Of a DNA stretch of 64,000 nt, positions 17,701 through 25,626 are shown one piece after another; the first letter of the stretch is position 1; every line of letters starts with the position of its first letter. Source of the stretch: Saprospiraceae bacterium (GTDB taxonomy: Bacteria > Bacteroidota > Bacteroidia > Chitinophagales > Saprospiraceae); NCBI GenBank assembly GCA_020436935.1, contig JAGQWX010000017.1, positions 20,252 through 84,251 of the forward strand, given 5' to 3'. The position numbers and the translations under genes are program-made. The notes beneath the pieces were generated by a model. It ran no database searches and was not told the DNA's origin. It saw only the letters and a list, made by a program, of their open reading frames with translations.

Positions 17701-17922
17701 GGGTGAAAACCTGGGCAGGCTTTCTTCGCCGCGCATGCCTGTCAGTCGGAATGCTTCGCCGCCTTTTGCGGACACCTGCCATAAATCTCCTTCGTAGGAA
17801 AATACAATGGTTTCGCCATTAGGTGAAATGGTAGGGTCCATCGTGAAAAATGCATCTTGTGCAATGAGAGCCACATTCGAGCATATTATCAATGTCAGTA
17901 TCAGCCAATAATTTTGTTTCAT
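14767..17922 (-). CDS. Tricorn-like protease (beta-propeller, PDZ, S41 serine protease domain), exported
   Basis: Large peptidase of 1051 residues related to archaeal tricorn. The ATG at 17922 is chosen because it gives a signal peptide (MKQNYWLILTLIICSNVALIAQ cut after about residue 22); a longer frame to 18000 only adds a basic leader. Order: WD40/TolB-like propeller repeats (about 25-540, with repeated SPDGK and SADGKYIYF units), a charged Lys/Glu-rich linker, a core helical domain with EAWAGFESNFYD, a PDZ domain (about 770-850, IKAGDILKKVNGK), and an S41 catalytic region with ALILDLRNNTGG and the nucleophile region TLSDAEVTSAG near residue 958. It probably degrades peptides in the periplasm. 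Confidence 0.9.
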   Translation of the reverse strand: MKQNYWLILTLIICSNVALIAQDAFFTMDPTISPNGETIVFSYEGDLWQVSAKGGEAFRLTGMRGEESLPRFSPDGKWLAFSSTQYGNKDVYIVPVGGGDIRQLTYHDGADDVDSWSWDSKQVYFTSSRANRFAGYSVNISGTTPVRLFDHYFNNVHNVVAHPSSGEIFFNESWESKNFTHRKRYKGDFNPNIKSYNTKTGAYKEYTNYKGKDMWATIDSKGTIYFASDEENGQYNLYTFVNGKKNALTHFKTSIGWPQVSAGGNKIVFTKDYQIFIYDVAGKKSQKVDISIYKNNTLTKTQDFKTKDNITYFDISPDNKKMAFLSRGVLFVSDIKGKFIQQMETDPKERILEVKWLKDNRTLLFSQTASGYTNLFTMPADGTGTPKRITNEAKNNIGLVLDPKMENAVYLSGRDELRLLNLQDFKSTTAVKDEFWALGRTKFEFSPDGNYILYNAFRNFELDIFTYHIPSKKIINLTNTGVSESEPAWSADGKYIYFESNLTEPSFPRGGGDRHIYRMALDKYEKPYTLDKFNELFKEEDKKKTDSTEVKTSEKKEVKKDSIQITINEAGLMDRIEQISPSFGSQGSVFEIVKDGTSYIYYVSTHDEGRRQLWRTVVKPFENNKTEKLESSPVRGGQFVTAKDKNYLLLNGAINTLNPESNKTEKIETDYTFRKDLESEFHQMFYEAWAGFESNFYDEKFHGENWLTLRDQFAQYLPYVTKREQLSVLFNDMLGELNTSHFGFRTDGKEDAAFYGSQTNETGIVFSKDNPYKVERIVAKSPADITGKNIKAGDILKKVNGKTVDPVKNRESYFSQPSLDDEIELVFTRNNQDTTILLHPISSGALKNMLYDEWVDDNQAYVDAQSKKRIAYVHMKNMGDGELTNFKKEMVSEAYQRDALILDLRNNTGGNVHDAVLQFLSQKPYAQWKYREGKMAPQPNFGPAAKPIIILTNEQTLSDAEVTSAGFKEMGLGKIIGTETYRWIIFTTGGSLVDGSFYRLPSWGCYALNGDNLEKTGVTPDIYVKESFEDRLTGKQPQLDKAIEEILKALK

Positions 17923-18025
17923 TTGAGCCAATGATTTAGGATTGTAAATATTTGGTCGGGTGACTTTTATCTGTCTTCGAACCAATTGGTTTGTTGCCAA
18001 AGTCCTACATCAACAGTGAAAACCA

Positions 18026-18067
18026 CCTGGAAACCGCCCCATTAGGGATGGGCTTATCGGTTTCAGG
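18026..18067 (-). promoter_or_regulatory. Strong hairpin upstream of the tricorn-like gene
   Basis: On the minus strand CCTGAAACCG (18067-18058) pairs with CGGTTTCCAGG (18036-18026) with one bulged base, and inside it GCCCAT pairs with ATGGGGC, also with one bulge, giving about 16 base pairs. No T run follows. It lies between the zinc-ribbon gene and the tricorn-like gene, so it may be a leader structure or a weak terminator. Confidence 0.4.
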
Positions 18068-18214
18068 TTACCCGTGCATATCGGGAAACAAGATATGTAA
18101 AAGGGTATGGAAGCTTGTAAAGGATGACGGTATTTTTTCGTTTTTGAATAAAGATTCACCACAAAAATATATTAGGCATACGGAAGGCCTTCATAGTATA
18201 TTATGACGCTCTGG

Positions 18215-18706
18215 TTACAAACTCTTGCGCAGCTTTTCAATGGCTTTTAAAATTTCCTCACGGTGTTTGGCAGAGGTCATCCATCGTGGAAGCCTGGCTC
18301 CGATGCTTTTGACCTGATGGGTAAAGCCGTTCCTTTCACGCAGCTTTGCTCCAACGTGTGCCTCGAGAAAGTCAAGGTGATCCCTATTGTAAGCCCAAAG
18401 AGTTTCTCCTAAGACCTCCATTTTCAACCAGACGGGCAAATGAAAAAAGGGATCAACAGGGGCACCAAAAATCAAAATCTGCCCCCGCTTCTGCTTCTCG
18501 TCTTTCCTCTTTTGAATGTTGTGCAACACCTGGCTGTAACCGCAATGGATACAGCTTACCCGCACCTCATCGACGGTGAATTTTGGCTGGTGGAAGTTAC
18601 CGGTCTGCACCAAAGCCTGTTGATTACACTTGGGACAGACGACGAGAATGTCTCTGACGAATTCATAAATGGCCTGCCTGTAAGTATGTTTGATGCGCTC
18701 CTGCAT
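18215..18706 (-). CDS. Zinc-ribbon hypothetical protein
   Basis: A 163-residue cytoplasmic protein with two CxxC knuckles, C24-x2-C27 (VCPKCN) and C52-x2-C55 (CIHCGY), spaced like a TFIIB/rubredoxin-type zinc ribbon. The C-terminal half contains aromatic and basic patches (LPVWLKMEVLGETLWAYN, then ARLPRWMTSAKHREEIL), which suggests nucleic-acid or protein binding. I do not recognise a named family or role. It stands alone on the minus strand between tRNA-His and the tricorn-like gene. Confidence 0.7.
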   Translation of the reverse strand: MQERIKHTYRQAIYEFVRDILVVCPKCNQQALVQTGNFHQPKFTVDEVRVSCIHCGYSQVLHNIQKRKDEKQKRGQILIFGAPVDPFFHLPVWLKMEVLGETLWAYNRDHLDFLEAHVGAKLRERNGFTHQVKSIGARLPRWMTSAKHREEILKAIEKLRKSL

Positions 18707-18814
18707 AAGAAGTAAATGGAATACCTTTTATAATGTATGAAGCCAAAATTAATGCCTTTGTTATTATAGTGGTGAAAAGAAGTTGGTGTTTATTGGAAAA
18801 GAGGGACCAAAAAT

Positions 18815-18855
18815 AAAAACGGACCTGCCTCAACTGAATGAAACAAGTCCGTTTT
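18815..18855 (-). terminator. Rho-independent terminator of tRNA-His
   Basis: Arms AAAACGGAC (18816-18824) and GTCCGTTTT (18847-18855) form a perfect 9-bp stem. On the minus strand it starts at the last base of the tRNA CCA end and is followed by TTTTTATTTTT-like sequence, as expected for a terminator. Confidence 0.8.
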
Positions 18856-18932
18856 GGGGTGGAAGATCGGGCTCGAACCGACGGCCTCTAGTGCCACAAA
18901 CTAGCGCTCTAACCTACTGAGCTACAACCACC
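18855..18932 (-). tRNA. tRNA-His (anticodon GTG)
   Basis: Cloverleaf read on the minus strand. The anticodon loop TTGTGGC between CTAGT and ACTAG gives GTG at 18895-18897. The D arm is GCTC/GAGC, the T arm GTCGG-TTCGAGC-CCGAT, the variable loop 5 bases. The extra 5' G(-1) opposite C73 that marks tRNA-His is present, and CCA is encoded. The acceptor stem GTGGTTG/CTTCCAC has two adjacent U-U mismatches at 5:68 and 6:67, which is unusual. Coordinates include G(-1) and CCA. Confidence 0.93.
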
Positions 18933-18948
18933 ATTTCAATTTGGACTG

Positions 18949-18979
18949 CAAAGATAACATTTGGCCTGCCAATTTGCAA
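18949..18979 (-). promoter_or_regulatory. Promoter of tRNA-His
   Basis: On the minus strand TTG (18979-18977), a 20-base spacer, then TATCTTTG (18956-18949), matching TTG/TAnnTTTG. The predicted start at about 18942 is 10 bases before the mature 5' end. The -7 box continues as TTTGCAGTCC, as in the tRNA-Leu promoter. Confidence 0.7.
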
Positions 18980-19100
18980 GCATATCACTGTGAAAAAAAT
19001 TAGATGGACTCCGGCGATTCTTTTGACCTTAAGATTAGAAGTTTTTGTTAATATTGTTCCACGTTTTGACTGAATTGATTATCAACAATATAGGAAATAT

Positions 19101-19802
19101 ATGAGTAGTTTGAACCGATGGTTGTGCTTCTTTTTATGGTCTTTTTTGACTGTGTCTGCTACTGCTCAAAGTTTTTGGTTTGGCCCCAAACTGGGTGGTA
19201 CCATGACTTTTCAGAGGTGGAACAACTTTTCTCCCAACCCTTTGCTGACTCCTGCTTATGATATTTTCATTGAAAGTTACAGTGAGGATAGCCCCAGTGC
19301 GCTTTTTGCTTCTGTCGGCTATCATACCAGAGGTAGTGGCATCAGAACCACATCTTTTTTTGGCGATCCACTGGGCACACAAGGTTTCAAATTCAACAAT
19401 GTGGTGCTGGAACTTGGGGGAAAAAGATTCATTACGACAGAAAATCGGGCAAATGCCTATTACATGATAGGGGTGAGGGGCGAATACACTGTATCGACCA
19501 ATCTGGAGCAGTACGAAAGATTTCTTAATCCTTTTTATCCGCACAATGACTTTGTGGAAAAGATAGTATACGGAGCTTCAGTGGGAGGAGGCATAGAATA
19601 CAGCTTTGGAGAATTTTATCATGGATTTCTTGAAGTGTCGATTGGTCCTGACTTTGCCAATCAGTATTTCCAGCCTCCGATCAACAATGTAATAGATCCT
19701 TATACCGGTATGAAAACCAATCTTTCAGAAAGACAAATCAGGAATGTATCTATCGAGGTTAGGGCCGGCCTTAAATTATTAAGGAAGGTCATCTACGAAT
19801 AG
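19101..19802 (+). CDS. Secreted outer-membrane beta-barrel protein
   Basis: A 233-residue protein with a signal peptide (about 1-22, ending in VSATAQ), followed by alternating amphipathic strands rich in Tyr, Phe and Gly (FGPKLGGTMTF, VVLELGGKRF, YYMIGVRGEYTV, YGASVGGGIEYSF, FLEVSIGPDF, VSIEVRAGLKLL). The pattern and length fit an 8-10 strand barrel of the PorT/OmpA-like outer-membrane class. No peptidoglycan-binding domain is attached. It is monocistronic, with its own terminator overlapping the stop codon. The specific role is unknown. Confidence 0.78.
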   Translation: MSSLNRWLCFFLWSFLTVSATAQSFWFGPKLGGTMTFQRWNNFSPNPLLTPAYDIFIESYSEDSPSALFASVGYHTRGSGIRTTSFFGDPLGTQGFKFNNVVLELGGKRFITTENRANAYYMIGVRGEYTVSTNLEQYERFLNPFYPHNDFVEKIVYGASVGGGIEYSFGEFYHGFLEVSIGPDFANQYFQPPINNVIDPYTGMKTNLSERQIRNVSIEVRAGLKLLRKVIYE

Positions 19803-19817
19803 AGACCTTCCTTAATA
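19777..19817 (+). terminator. Terminator overlapping the stop of the barrel-protein gene
   Basis: A perfect 14-bp inverted repeat (19777-19790 and 19804-19817) with a 13-base loop that contains the TAG stop. The core is AAGGAAGGTC/GACCTTCCTT. Its right arm ends exactly where the MITE-like element begins, so the element may have inserted into the terminator's tail. Confidence 0.7.
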
Positions 19818-19979
19818 TACGGTTCGGAGGATAGATTGGTCAGAATTATTGCTTTAAAAAATTGAACAAGATCGAAAAGTGAAATCGAGCCATAGCCTAA
19901 GCTATGGAGAGATTGAACGATGAAGATATTGATCAATTTTTTAGCAAAAAAATGATCAAATCTATTTCCGAACAGTATA
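19816..19979. mobile_element. MITE-like element C, 164-bp imperfect palindrome
   Basis: The ends are related inverted repeats of 27 bases (19816-19842 and 19953-19979), sharing TATAC, TTCGGA, ATAGATT and TCA. Pairing continues inwards: TTTAAAAAATTGA (about 19853-19865) faces GATCAATTTTTTAGC (19931-19945), and the centre is CCATAGC-CTAA-GCTATGG (19890-19907). There is no ORF. The outer repeat resembles those of the elements at 38695-38919 and 39144-39371. Removing the element with one TA joins CCTTAATA to AAAATCG, as expected for TA-target insertion. It sits between convergent genes. Confidence 0.65.
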
Positions 19980-20007
19980 AAAATCGTTAATTCAGTTTCA
20001 TTTCATC

Positions 20008-21246
20008 TTATATACCCATCATAAGGCGCATGGGATCTTCAAGTAGTTCCTTGACTTTCACGAGGAAGGTTACCGAGGTGCTACCGTCTATTATTCTGTG
20101 GTCGTAAGACAAGGCGATGTACATCATTGGTTTGATGACAACCTGGCCGTTTTCGGCTACCGGTCTGTCCTTGATTGCATGCATGCCAAGGATGGCAGAC
20201 TGAGGTTCGTTGATGATAGGTGTAGAAAGCAAAGAGCCAAAAACACCGCCATTGGTAATGGTAAACGTGCCTCCTTTCATTTCTTCAATGCTGAGTTTGC
20301 CGTCTCTTGCTTTTGCCGCAAGATTTTTGAGTTTGGTCTCAATCTCGTGGAATTCGAGGCTTTCGACGTTGTGGATAGGAGGTACTACCAATCCTGTCGG
20401 CGTTGAAATGGCAAAAGAAATATCAACATAATCGTGGTATATGATCTCATTGTCATCGATGTATGCGTTGACGTCCGGCATTTCCATCAAGGCTTTGGCA
20501 CATGCTTTGGCAAACAAAGACATAAAACCAAGTTTGATGCCGTATTTGGCGACGAACTGATCCTGGTACTTGTTTCTCAGTTCCATGATGCCCGACATGT
20601 CCACTTCGTTGAAGGTAGTGAGCATGGCAGTGCTGTTTTTTGCAGAAACCAACCTGGTGGCAATGGTCCTCCTCATTCTGCTCATCTTTTCCCTTCTTTC
20701 TACTCTGGCACCTTTTACAGGCGCCGGGCTTGCGGCAGCAGGAGCTGTTGGCGTCGGGCTTTCTTTCGGTGCTTCAGGAGCAGGCTTAGATGCTGCAGCT
20801 TTGACAGCATCGTCTTTGGTGATGCGTCCGTCTTTTCCTGTACCCGCCACATCTGATGGCTGGAGGTCATTTTCGCGCATAATCTTTGCGGCAGATGGTG
20901 AGGGTATGTTTTTATCTCCGCCTGTAGTTTTTGTTTCAGTTGCCGCTGTTTTTGTTTCTTCAGTTTTGGTTGGTGCCGGAGCAGCCGTGGCTCCTGCATC
21001 TTTGGTTACTGATGTATCTATGCGTGCAACCAATGCACCTATCTGGAGGTCATCACCTTCTTTGGCCACGTGAATGAGCTTGCCACTTGCTTCTGCGGGG
21101 AACTCAAGCGTTGCTTTATCAGATTCAAATTCACAAATGGGTTCGTCAATATTGATGAAGTCTCCGTCCTTTTTCAACCATTGAGACAGGGTCACTTCAC
21201 TGATGGATTCTCCGATGACCGGAACATTCATCTCTACAATGCTCAT
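20008..21246 (-). CDS. sucB: Dihydrolipoyllysine-residue succinyltransferase, E2 of 2-oxoglutarate dehydrogenase
   Basis: E2 component that transfers the succinyl group to CoA in the TCA cycle. Residues 1-75 form a lipoyl domain with the lipoylated K44 in ESDKATLEF. An Ala/Pro/Thr-rich linker follows, then the E3/E1-binding domain at about 115-150 ([24 protein letters not shown]), a second linker and the catalytic acyltransferase domain from about 185 with the active-site motif YDHRIIDG (H383, D387). The Glu-Thr-Asn-rich N-terminus ([13 protein letters not shown]) fits succinyl rather than acetyl E2. sucA and lpd are not adjacent. A TACATTTG promoter lies just upstream. Confidence 0.93.
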   Translation of the reverse strand: MSIVEMNVPVIGESISEVTLSQWLKKDGDFINIDEPICEFESDKATLEFPAEASGKLIHVAKEGDDLQIGALVARIDTSVTKDAGATAAPAPTKTEETKTAATETKTTGGDKNIPSPSAAKIMRENDLQPSDVAGTGKDGRITKDDAVKAAASKPAPEAPKESPTPTAPAAASPAPVKGARVERREKMSRMRRTIATRLVSAKNSTAMLTTFNEVDMSGIMELRNKYQDQFVAKYGIKLGFMSLFAKACAKALMEMPDVNAYIDDNEIIYHDYVDISFAISTPTGLVVPPIHNVESLEFHEIETKLKNLAAKARDGKLSIEEMKGGTFTITNGGVFGSLLSTPIINEPQSAILGMHAIKDRPVAENGQVVIKPMMYIALSYDHRIIDGSTSVTFLVKVKELLEDPMRLMMGI

Positions 21247-21263
21247 AACAAATTAATTTTGCG

Positions 21264-21290
21264 CAAATGTAGAGGTGTTTGAGAGGGCAA
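21264..21290 (-). promoter_or_regulatory. Promoter of sucB
   Basis: On the minus strand TTG (21290-21288), a 16-base spacer and TACATTTG (21271-21264). The -7 box fits the consensus exactly; the spacer is slightly short. The leader would be about 10-15 bases. Confidence 0.5.
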
Positions 21291-21394
21291 TGAAGGTTTT
21301 TATTAAAAATTGCAAGATAAATTTAAGCTTGCTTAAAAAAATATTTCAGCTTTGCTAAATATGATGAGGCGTCTGAATGAAAATGCTATAAAAT

Positions 21395-21429
21395 AATAAA
21401 GTGCAGAGCTGAGAACTGTGCACTTTATT
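21395..21429. terminator. Isolated terminator-like hairpin between divergent genes
   Basis: A perfect 11-bp stem AATAAAGTGCA (21395-21405) / TGCACTTTATT (21419-21429) followed by TTTCG on the plus strand and A/T on the other. It lies in the 509-base spacer between sucB (minus) and clpS (plus), where no annotated transcript ends. It could end an unannotated short RNA. The rest of the spacer is AT-rich and shows only the two promoters. Confidence 0.5.
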
Positions 21430-21733
21430 TTCGATTCACTATTTGGACCAATAAACAGAGAATCTGGAACCCTGTTTGGGTGTAGTTTCCTTATCCTGAA
21501 GCCAAGAGATGTATTGGTTTAGGATGCTTGCAACAAATATAAATTAAAAAATTAATATATATAATAATTCCATATGTATTTTTATTTTTTTTCGAGCATT
21601 TTATGAATGAGTTAAATTCGTAAGTTTTAACATATGGTTAAATATTTCATCCGTTGACTTTATGTGATATCATTTCTGTTGTACAAAAAGATGAGTTATC
21701 ACTCGTTTGAATAAAAAATAGAAAACTATATAT

Positions 21734-21741
21734 TAACTTTG
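21734..21741 (+). promoter_or_regulatory. Candidate -7 element of the clpS-aat operon
   Basis: TAACTTTG matches the consensus exactly and continues as GCACC. A TTG at 21707-21709 lies 24 bases upstream, just beyond the usual spacing. The expected start at about 21748 leaves a very short leader for the ATG at 21756, which makes the ATG at 21774 attractive. Confidence 0.5.
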
Positions 21742-21755
21742 CACCTTATAGTAGT

Positions 21756-22088
21756 ATGATAAATTTGAGTAGTATGTTGCCGAATGGTTCTTTTGAGACG
21801 GACAATGAAGTGCTGGAAGACGTCCTCGTAGAAGAGCACGTAGATATCGGAAATGATTCTTCCCTAATTGTATATAATGATGACCACAATACATTTGACT
21901 GGGTCATCGAATGTTTCATGGAAGTATGCAATCATACCTTTGAACAATCAGAGCAATTGGCTATGATTGTGCACTTCAAAGGCAAGGCAACCGTCAAAAA
22001 AGGCAACTTTTCTGAATTGAAGCGCATGAAAGATGCGCTTACAGATCGAGGACTATCTGCAGTCATAGAAAAAGAAAAGAGTAGGTAA
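21756..22088 (+). CDS. clpS: ATP-dependent Clp protease adaptor ClpS
   Basis: N-recognin that binds proteins with destabilising N-terminal residues (Leu, Phe, Tyr, Trp) and hands them to ClpAP/ClpCP. The 110-residue protein has an acidic flexible N-terminus and the ClpS core from about residue 36: LIVYNDDHNTFDWVIE, where the Asn-Asp pair and the hydrophobic pocket bind the N-degron, then EQLAMIVHFKGKATVKKG. The start is either 21756 or 21774 (MLPNGSFETDNEVL), the latter leaving more leader. It is followed after 48 bases by aat, which makes the substrates ClpS recognises. Confidence 0.9.
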   Translation: MINLSSMLPNGSFETDNEVLEDVLVEEHVDIGNDSSLIVYNDDHNTFDWVIECFMEVCNHTFEQSEQLAMIVHFKGKATVKKGNFSELKRMKDALTDRGLSAVIEKEKSR

Positions 22089-22136
22089 GTCAACTACGAA
22101 GACCCGAATTACTAAAACTCAGACATAGGTATAGTT

Positions 22137-22856
22137 TTGAAGCAAGCACAAAAATTGGATGATGACTTTTTTATCGGCGAGGGCATCATTCCACATCCTT
22201 TGTCTTCGCGCTTTGATGAATTGATGGTTGCTCCGATCGATAATCCCGATTTTTTGGTCCTTTGTTACAAATATGGCGTGTTCCCCTGGTATGAGTGGAA
22301 TGACAGTGGAGTTTTCTTTTTTCCATCAAAAAGATTTGTTATTCCTGTTGGCACGGTAAAGGTTCCAAAAAGCATAAAATCAGCGTTCAATCAAAGAAAG
22401 TTTACCATCAGCATTGATTCTTCTTTCCATACGGTCATCAATTATTGCAAGGATGTGAAAAGGAAGGATCAGAATGGCAGCTGGATCAGCGACAAGTTTG
22501 TCAACATCTACTCCGAACTGCACCGAATGGGTTATGCCCACAGTGTAGAAGTATGGGATCATGAAGGCAATCTGGCCGGAGGCTTGTATGGAGTTTCTAT
22601 CGGGAAAATTTTTACCGGAGAGTCAATGTTTAGTCTTCAGTCCGGAGCTTCCAGATTTGCATTGATTGCCCTTGACAACATATTGAGTGCTCTGGAGTTT
22701 AAATACATAGACTGCCAGCTCATCAACCCATATCTGGAGACATTTGGTGGCCAGAATATCCATAAAACCGAGTTTTTTAATATCATCCGCGGGAATATGT
22801 TTGAAAAGACTCTGCGTGGCAATTGGGGACAATTGGTTAATTTTATGAAATGGTAA
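22137..22856 (+). CDS. aat: Leucyl/phenylalanyl-tRNA--protein transferase
   Basis: Adds Leu or Phe from aminoacyl-tRNA to proteins with N-terminal Lys or Arg, creating N-degrons for ClpS. The 239-residue protein shows the family signature YKYGVFPWYEWND (about 42-54), the HSVEVWDHEGNLAGGLYGVSIG segment and the GESMFS motif (about 161-166). Its length is normal. The TTG start is the first possible start and matches the expected N-terminus. The end overlaps the following M16 gene by seven bases (ATGGTAA), indicating coupling. Together with clpS it forms a compact N-degron unit. Cytoplasmic. Confidence 0.92.
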   Translation: MKQAQKLDDDFFIGEGIIPHPLSSRFDELMVAPIDNPDFLVLCYKYGVFPWYEWNDSGVFFFPSKRFVIPVGTVKVPKSIKSAFNQRKFTISIDSSFHTVINYCKDVKRKDQNGSWISDKFVNIYSELHRMGYAHSVEVWDHEGNLAGGLYGVSIGKIFTGESMFSLQSGASRFALIALDNILSALEFKYIDCQLINPYLETFGGQNIHKTEFFNIIRGNMFEKTLRGNWGQLVNFMKW

Positions 22857-24133
22857 AGTACGAAAAGTTTGTTTTGGACAATGGCCTTACGGTAATCCTT
22901 CATGTGGATGAATCAACGCCCATGGTCGCTGTCAATGTATTATATAAAGTGGGCTCGAAGGATGAAGATCCTGGAAAAACAGGCTTTACCCATTTGTTTG
23001 AACATCTGATGTTCAGCGGTACTGAAAATGTTCCGGATTTTGATACCCCAATACAACTTGCAGGAGGGGAAAACAATGCATTCACCAATAATGATATTAC
23101 AAATTTCTATAATGTATTACCAAAAGAGAATCTTGAAGTAGCATTATGGTTGGAAGCAGACCGACTGGCCAAAATGAAGTTTACTCCAAAAGCACTGAGG
23201 ACGCAGAAAAAAGTAGTGATAGAAGAATTTAAAGAGTCTTGCCTCAATGAACCTTACGGTGACATGTGGCATCATCTCTCAGCGATGATGTATCCTGACC
23301 ACGGCTATCATTGGCCGACCATAGGCAAAGAAATTGCCCACATCTCCAACGCTAAGATGTCTGATGTGGAAGCCTTTTTCTATGAACACTACCGGCCGTC
23401 AAATGCCATTATATCCATTTGTGGCAATATCGATACAGCATATGTCAAAGAATTGGTGGTCAAATGGTTTGGTGACATCGAAGAGAAGGTGCTTGACAAT
23501 AAAAGGAAGTTTGTTTTCAACTATGATAGTCCGGAAAAGTCAAGAGTGATCATCGCCAATGTGCCATCGGTAGCCACCATCCAGGGATTCAAAATGCACA
23601 GCAGATGCCATCCTGACTATTACACTGCGGATTTAATCTCTGATATCCTGAGCAGTGGCAGATCGAGCAGGCTTTACCGTCGATTGATCAAGGAGGATGA
23701 ATTGTTCTCGAACGTAGACGCATTTATCACTGGAACAACAGACGATGGAGCTTTTGTGATTGATGGCAAGGTGATGGAAGGTATTGACCCGGACAAAGCC
23801 ATCGCTGCAGTGTGGGAAGAATTAGAAAGGCTGAAGACAGAAAGGATAGGGGAGGAAGAACTCCAGAAAATCAAAAACAAGACCGAGAGCAATCTGGTAT
23901 TTTCAGAAACCAGCATTCTGAGCAAGGCCATGAGCCTTTCGTACTATGAATATCTGGGAGACATTGAGCTGATCAATTCAGAAGCTGAGATGTATGACAA
24001 TATTACTGCTGAGGACATTCAGAGGGTAGCCAATGAGTTGTTCCAGTACAACCGTGAAGTGAGAATCTTGTATCGCCCAATAGTCAAAGAGGTAGAAGCT
24101 GGCGCCGGAGAAGTAGCAGAAAGTTTGGCTTAG
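22850..24133 (+). CDS. M16 family zinc peptidase (pitrilysin/processing peptidase-like)
   Basis: Zinc metallopeptidase of 427 residues, about the length of a single M16B subunit. The inverted zinc motif HLFEH is complete (H48, E51, H52), with the distal glutamate in VIEEFKES near 124-130, so the subunit should be active. No signal peptide is evident (MVKYEKFVLDNGL), so it is likely cytoplasmic. It overlaps the aat stop by seven bases, so it is the third gene of a clpS-aat-M16 operon, which hints at a role in peptide clearance after Clp degradation (inference). M16B enzymes often pair with an inactive subunit; none is adjacent. Confidence 0.9.
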   Translation: MVKYEKFVLDNGLTVILHVDESTPMVAVNVLYKVGSKDEDPGKTGFTHLFEHLMFSGTENVPDFDTPIQLAGGENNAFTNNDITNFYNVLPKENLEVALWLEADRLAKMKFTPKALRTQKKVVIEEFKESCLNEPYGDMWHHLSAMMYPDHGYHWPTIGKEIAHISNAKMSDVEAFFYEHYRPSNAIISICGNIDTAYVKELVVKWFGDIEEKVLDNKRKFVFNYDSPEKSRVIIANVPSVATIQGFKMHSRCHPDYYTADLISDILSSGRSSRLYRRLIKEDELFSNVDAFITGTTDDGAFVIDGKVMEGIDPDKAIAAVWEELERLKTERIGEEELQKIKNKTESNLVFSETSILSKAMSLSYYEYLGDIELINSEAEMYDNITAEDIQRVANELFQYNREVRILYRPIVKEVEAGAGEVAESLA

Positions 24134-24168
24134 CCTAAAATAATAAGGAAGTTGAATTCAGGAGAGGA

Positions 24169-25392
24169 TCAATGGCCTTTCCTCTGATACATGCCATTTT
24201 CTTTGATGTACTTGTACTTTTTCATCAATTCGGCAGCAATCATTTTCTGATCATAATGACGTAGAGCAAAATCTTTTGCAGCCTGACCAATTTCTATTCT
24301 TTTGGCAGTGTCTTGCAAAAGTGAAAGGATTTTTTCAGCGAATTCTTCTTCACTGTCCGTGATGACAATATTTTTCCCATCGGAAATCGGTATGCCTTCG
24401 GCACCCAAACTGGTCGAAATGATGCACTTGGACAAGGCCATGGCCTCAATGATTTTTACCCTCATACCGCTTCCTGAAAAGAGTGGTACCACCATGAGGT
24501 CGTATTTGCCCATGAATTCGATGGCATCTTCCACTTCACCGTGTATGAAGACTCCATTGCCCTGAAGGTTTAATATTTCAACGGGAGTATTTCTGCCTGC
24601 AACGTGAAACTGTGCATTTGGATTTTTGGCGTGTACCAGTGGCCAAACCTTGTTGATGAACCATTGAAAGCCTTCGAGATTGGGGATCCAGTCCATGGCT
24701 CCAATGAAGCAAATGGTTTGATTTTCTTCCGTTGATGGACTATGGTACTTATTGAGCTCAAGTCCGATGGGTGTAGCCATCGCCCCGTTTTTGTATCCGA
24801 GACTTTTAAACATGCTCAGGTCCCGCTCAGAGATGGCGAGCAAATAGTCGTATTCGTTAAGCTTATCCAATTCGTACTTCCTCAACTTATTGGTAAGGTG
24901 GTTGAGGTAGAGTTTTTTAGGAAGGAAGCCGGTTTGTTTGGTGATTCTTTCCCAAATTTCAAATTCTATATTGTGCGAACGCATGGCAATGAGTGCGTTG
25001 CTGTTTTGTTTGATTAGATTGATGTAAGGTGCGAGGTAGAGTGTTTCCATCTGGACCACATCAAATTCCTCATTGCGAAGGATCTCCAGCAATTTTTGCT
25101 CGAAGTCCCTGGATTCAAAACGGGATACATGGTAACTCTTAGAAGAAAAAAGATTGGCCAGGGCTCCACCGAATTTCACCCGGTTGTCAACATCAACGGT
25201 ATATATCTTCTTGTAATGGTCAAATGAATCGGGCAAGTCCTCAACATGTACATAATGCTTGGAAGTATTCATCGTGAGCAAAGTGACCTCACATCCAAGG
25301 TCAACCAGTGCTCTGGTAAGATAAGTGACTGCAATAGATTCGCCATCCCGCAGGGGGAATGGAAATTTTTTACACAGTTGGAGTATCTTCAT
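24169..25392 (-). CDS. GT4-family glycosyltransferase (GT-B fold)
   Basis: Retaining glycosyltransferase of 407 residues. The N-terminal Rossmann domain starts MKILQLCKKFPFPLRDGESIAV; the C-terminal nucleotide-sugar domain contains TICFIGAMDWIPNLEGFQW, HVAGRNTP and the GT4 EX7E-type region MVVPLFSGSGMRVKIIEAMALSK. Acceptor and sugar cannot be told. It is isolated from other glycan genes, converging with the M16 gene; a polysaccharide or glycolipid role is likely. No TM helices. Confidence 0.85.
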   Translation of the reverse strand: MKILQLCKKFPFPLRDGESIAVTYLTRALVDLGCEVTLLTMNTSKHYVHVEDLPDSFDHYKKIYTVDVDNRVKFGGALANLFSSKSYHVSRFESRDFEQKLLEILRNEEFDVVQMETLYLAPYINLIKQNSNALIAMRSHNIEFEIWERITKQTGFLPKKLYLNHLTNKLRKYELDKLNEYDYLLAISERDLSMFKSLGYKNGAMATPIGLELNKYHSPSTEENQTICFIGAMDWIPNLEGFQWFINKVWPLVHAKNPNAQFHVAGRNTPVEILNLQGNGVFIHGEVEDAIEFMGKYDLMVVPLFSGSGMRVKIIEAMALSKCIISTSLGAEGIPISDGKNIVITDSEEEFAEKILSLLQDTAKRIEIGQAAKDFALRHYDQKMIAAELMKKYKYIKENGMYQRKGH

Positions 25393-25626
25393 AAAATCTG
25401 GTCAGAGTACAAATAAGATTTCAAAAATAGGAAAAATATTTATCCCATCTTATTTACAAACGATTTATCGTGGCAAAATGGTCTTAAAACCTAAATGTAT
25501 TTTTTAAAATTCGCACATGTTAGGGTAAAAACATTGAAAATGAATTTGATAAAGATAAGTAAAAATTTAATTTATATTCAAATGATTACCAATAGGAATA
25601 TTGATGGATTCATTATTGCTGAAAAC

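Noticed and set aside
20570..21073. Long plus-strand frame rich in Ala, Gly and Ser
   Set aside because: It is the antisense of the Ala/Pro-rich linkers of sucB.
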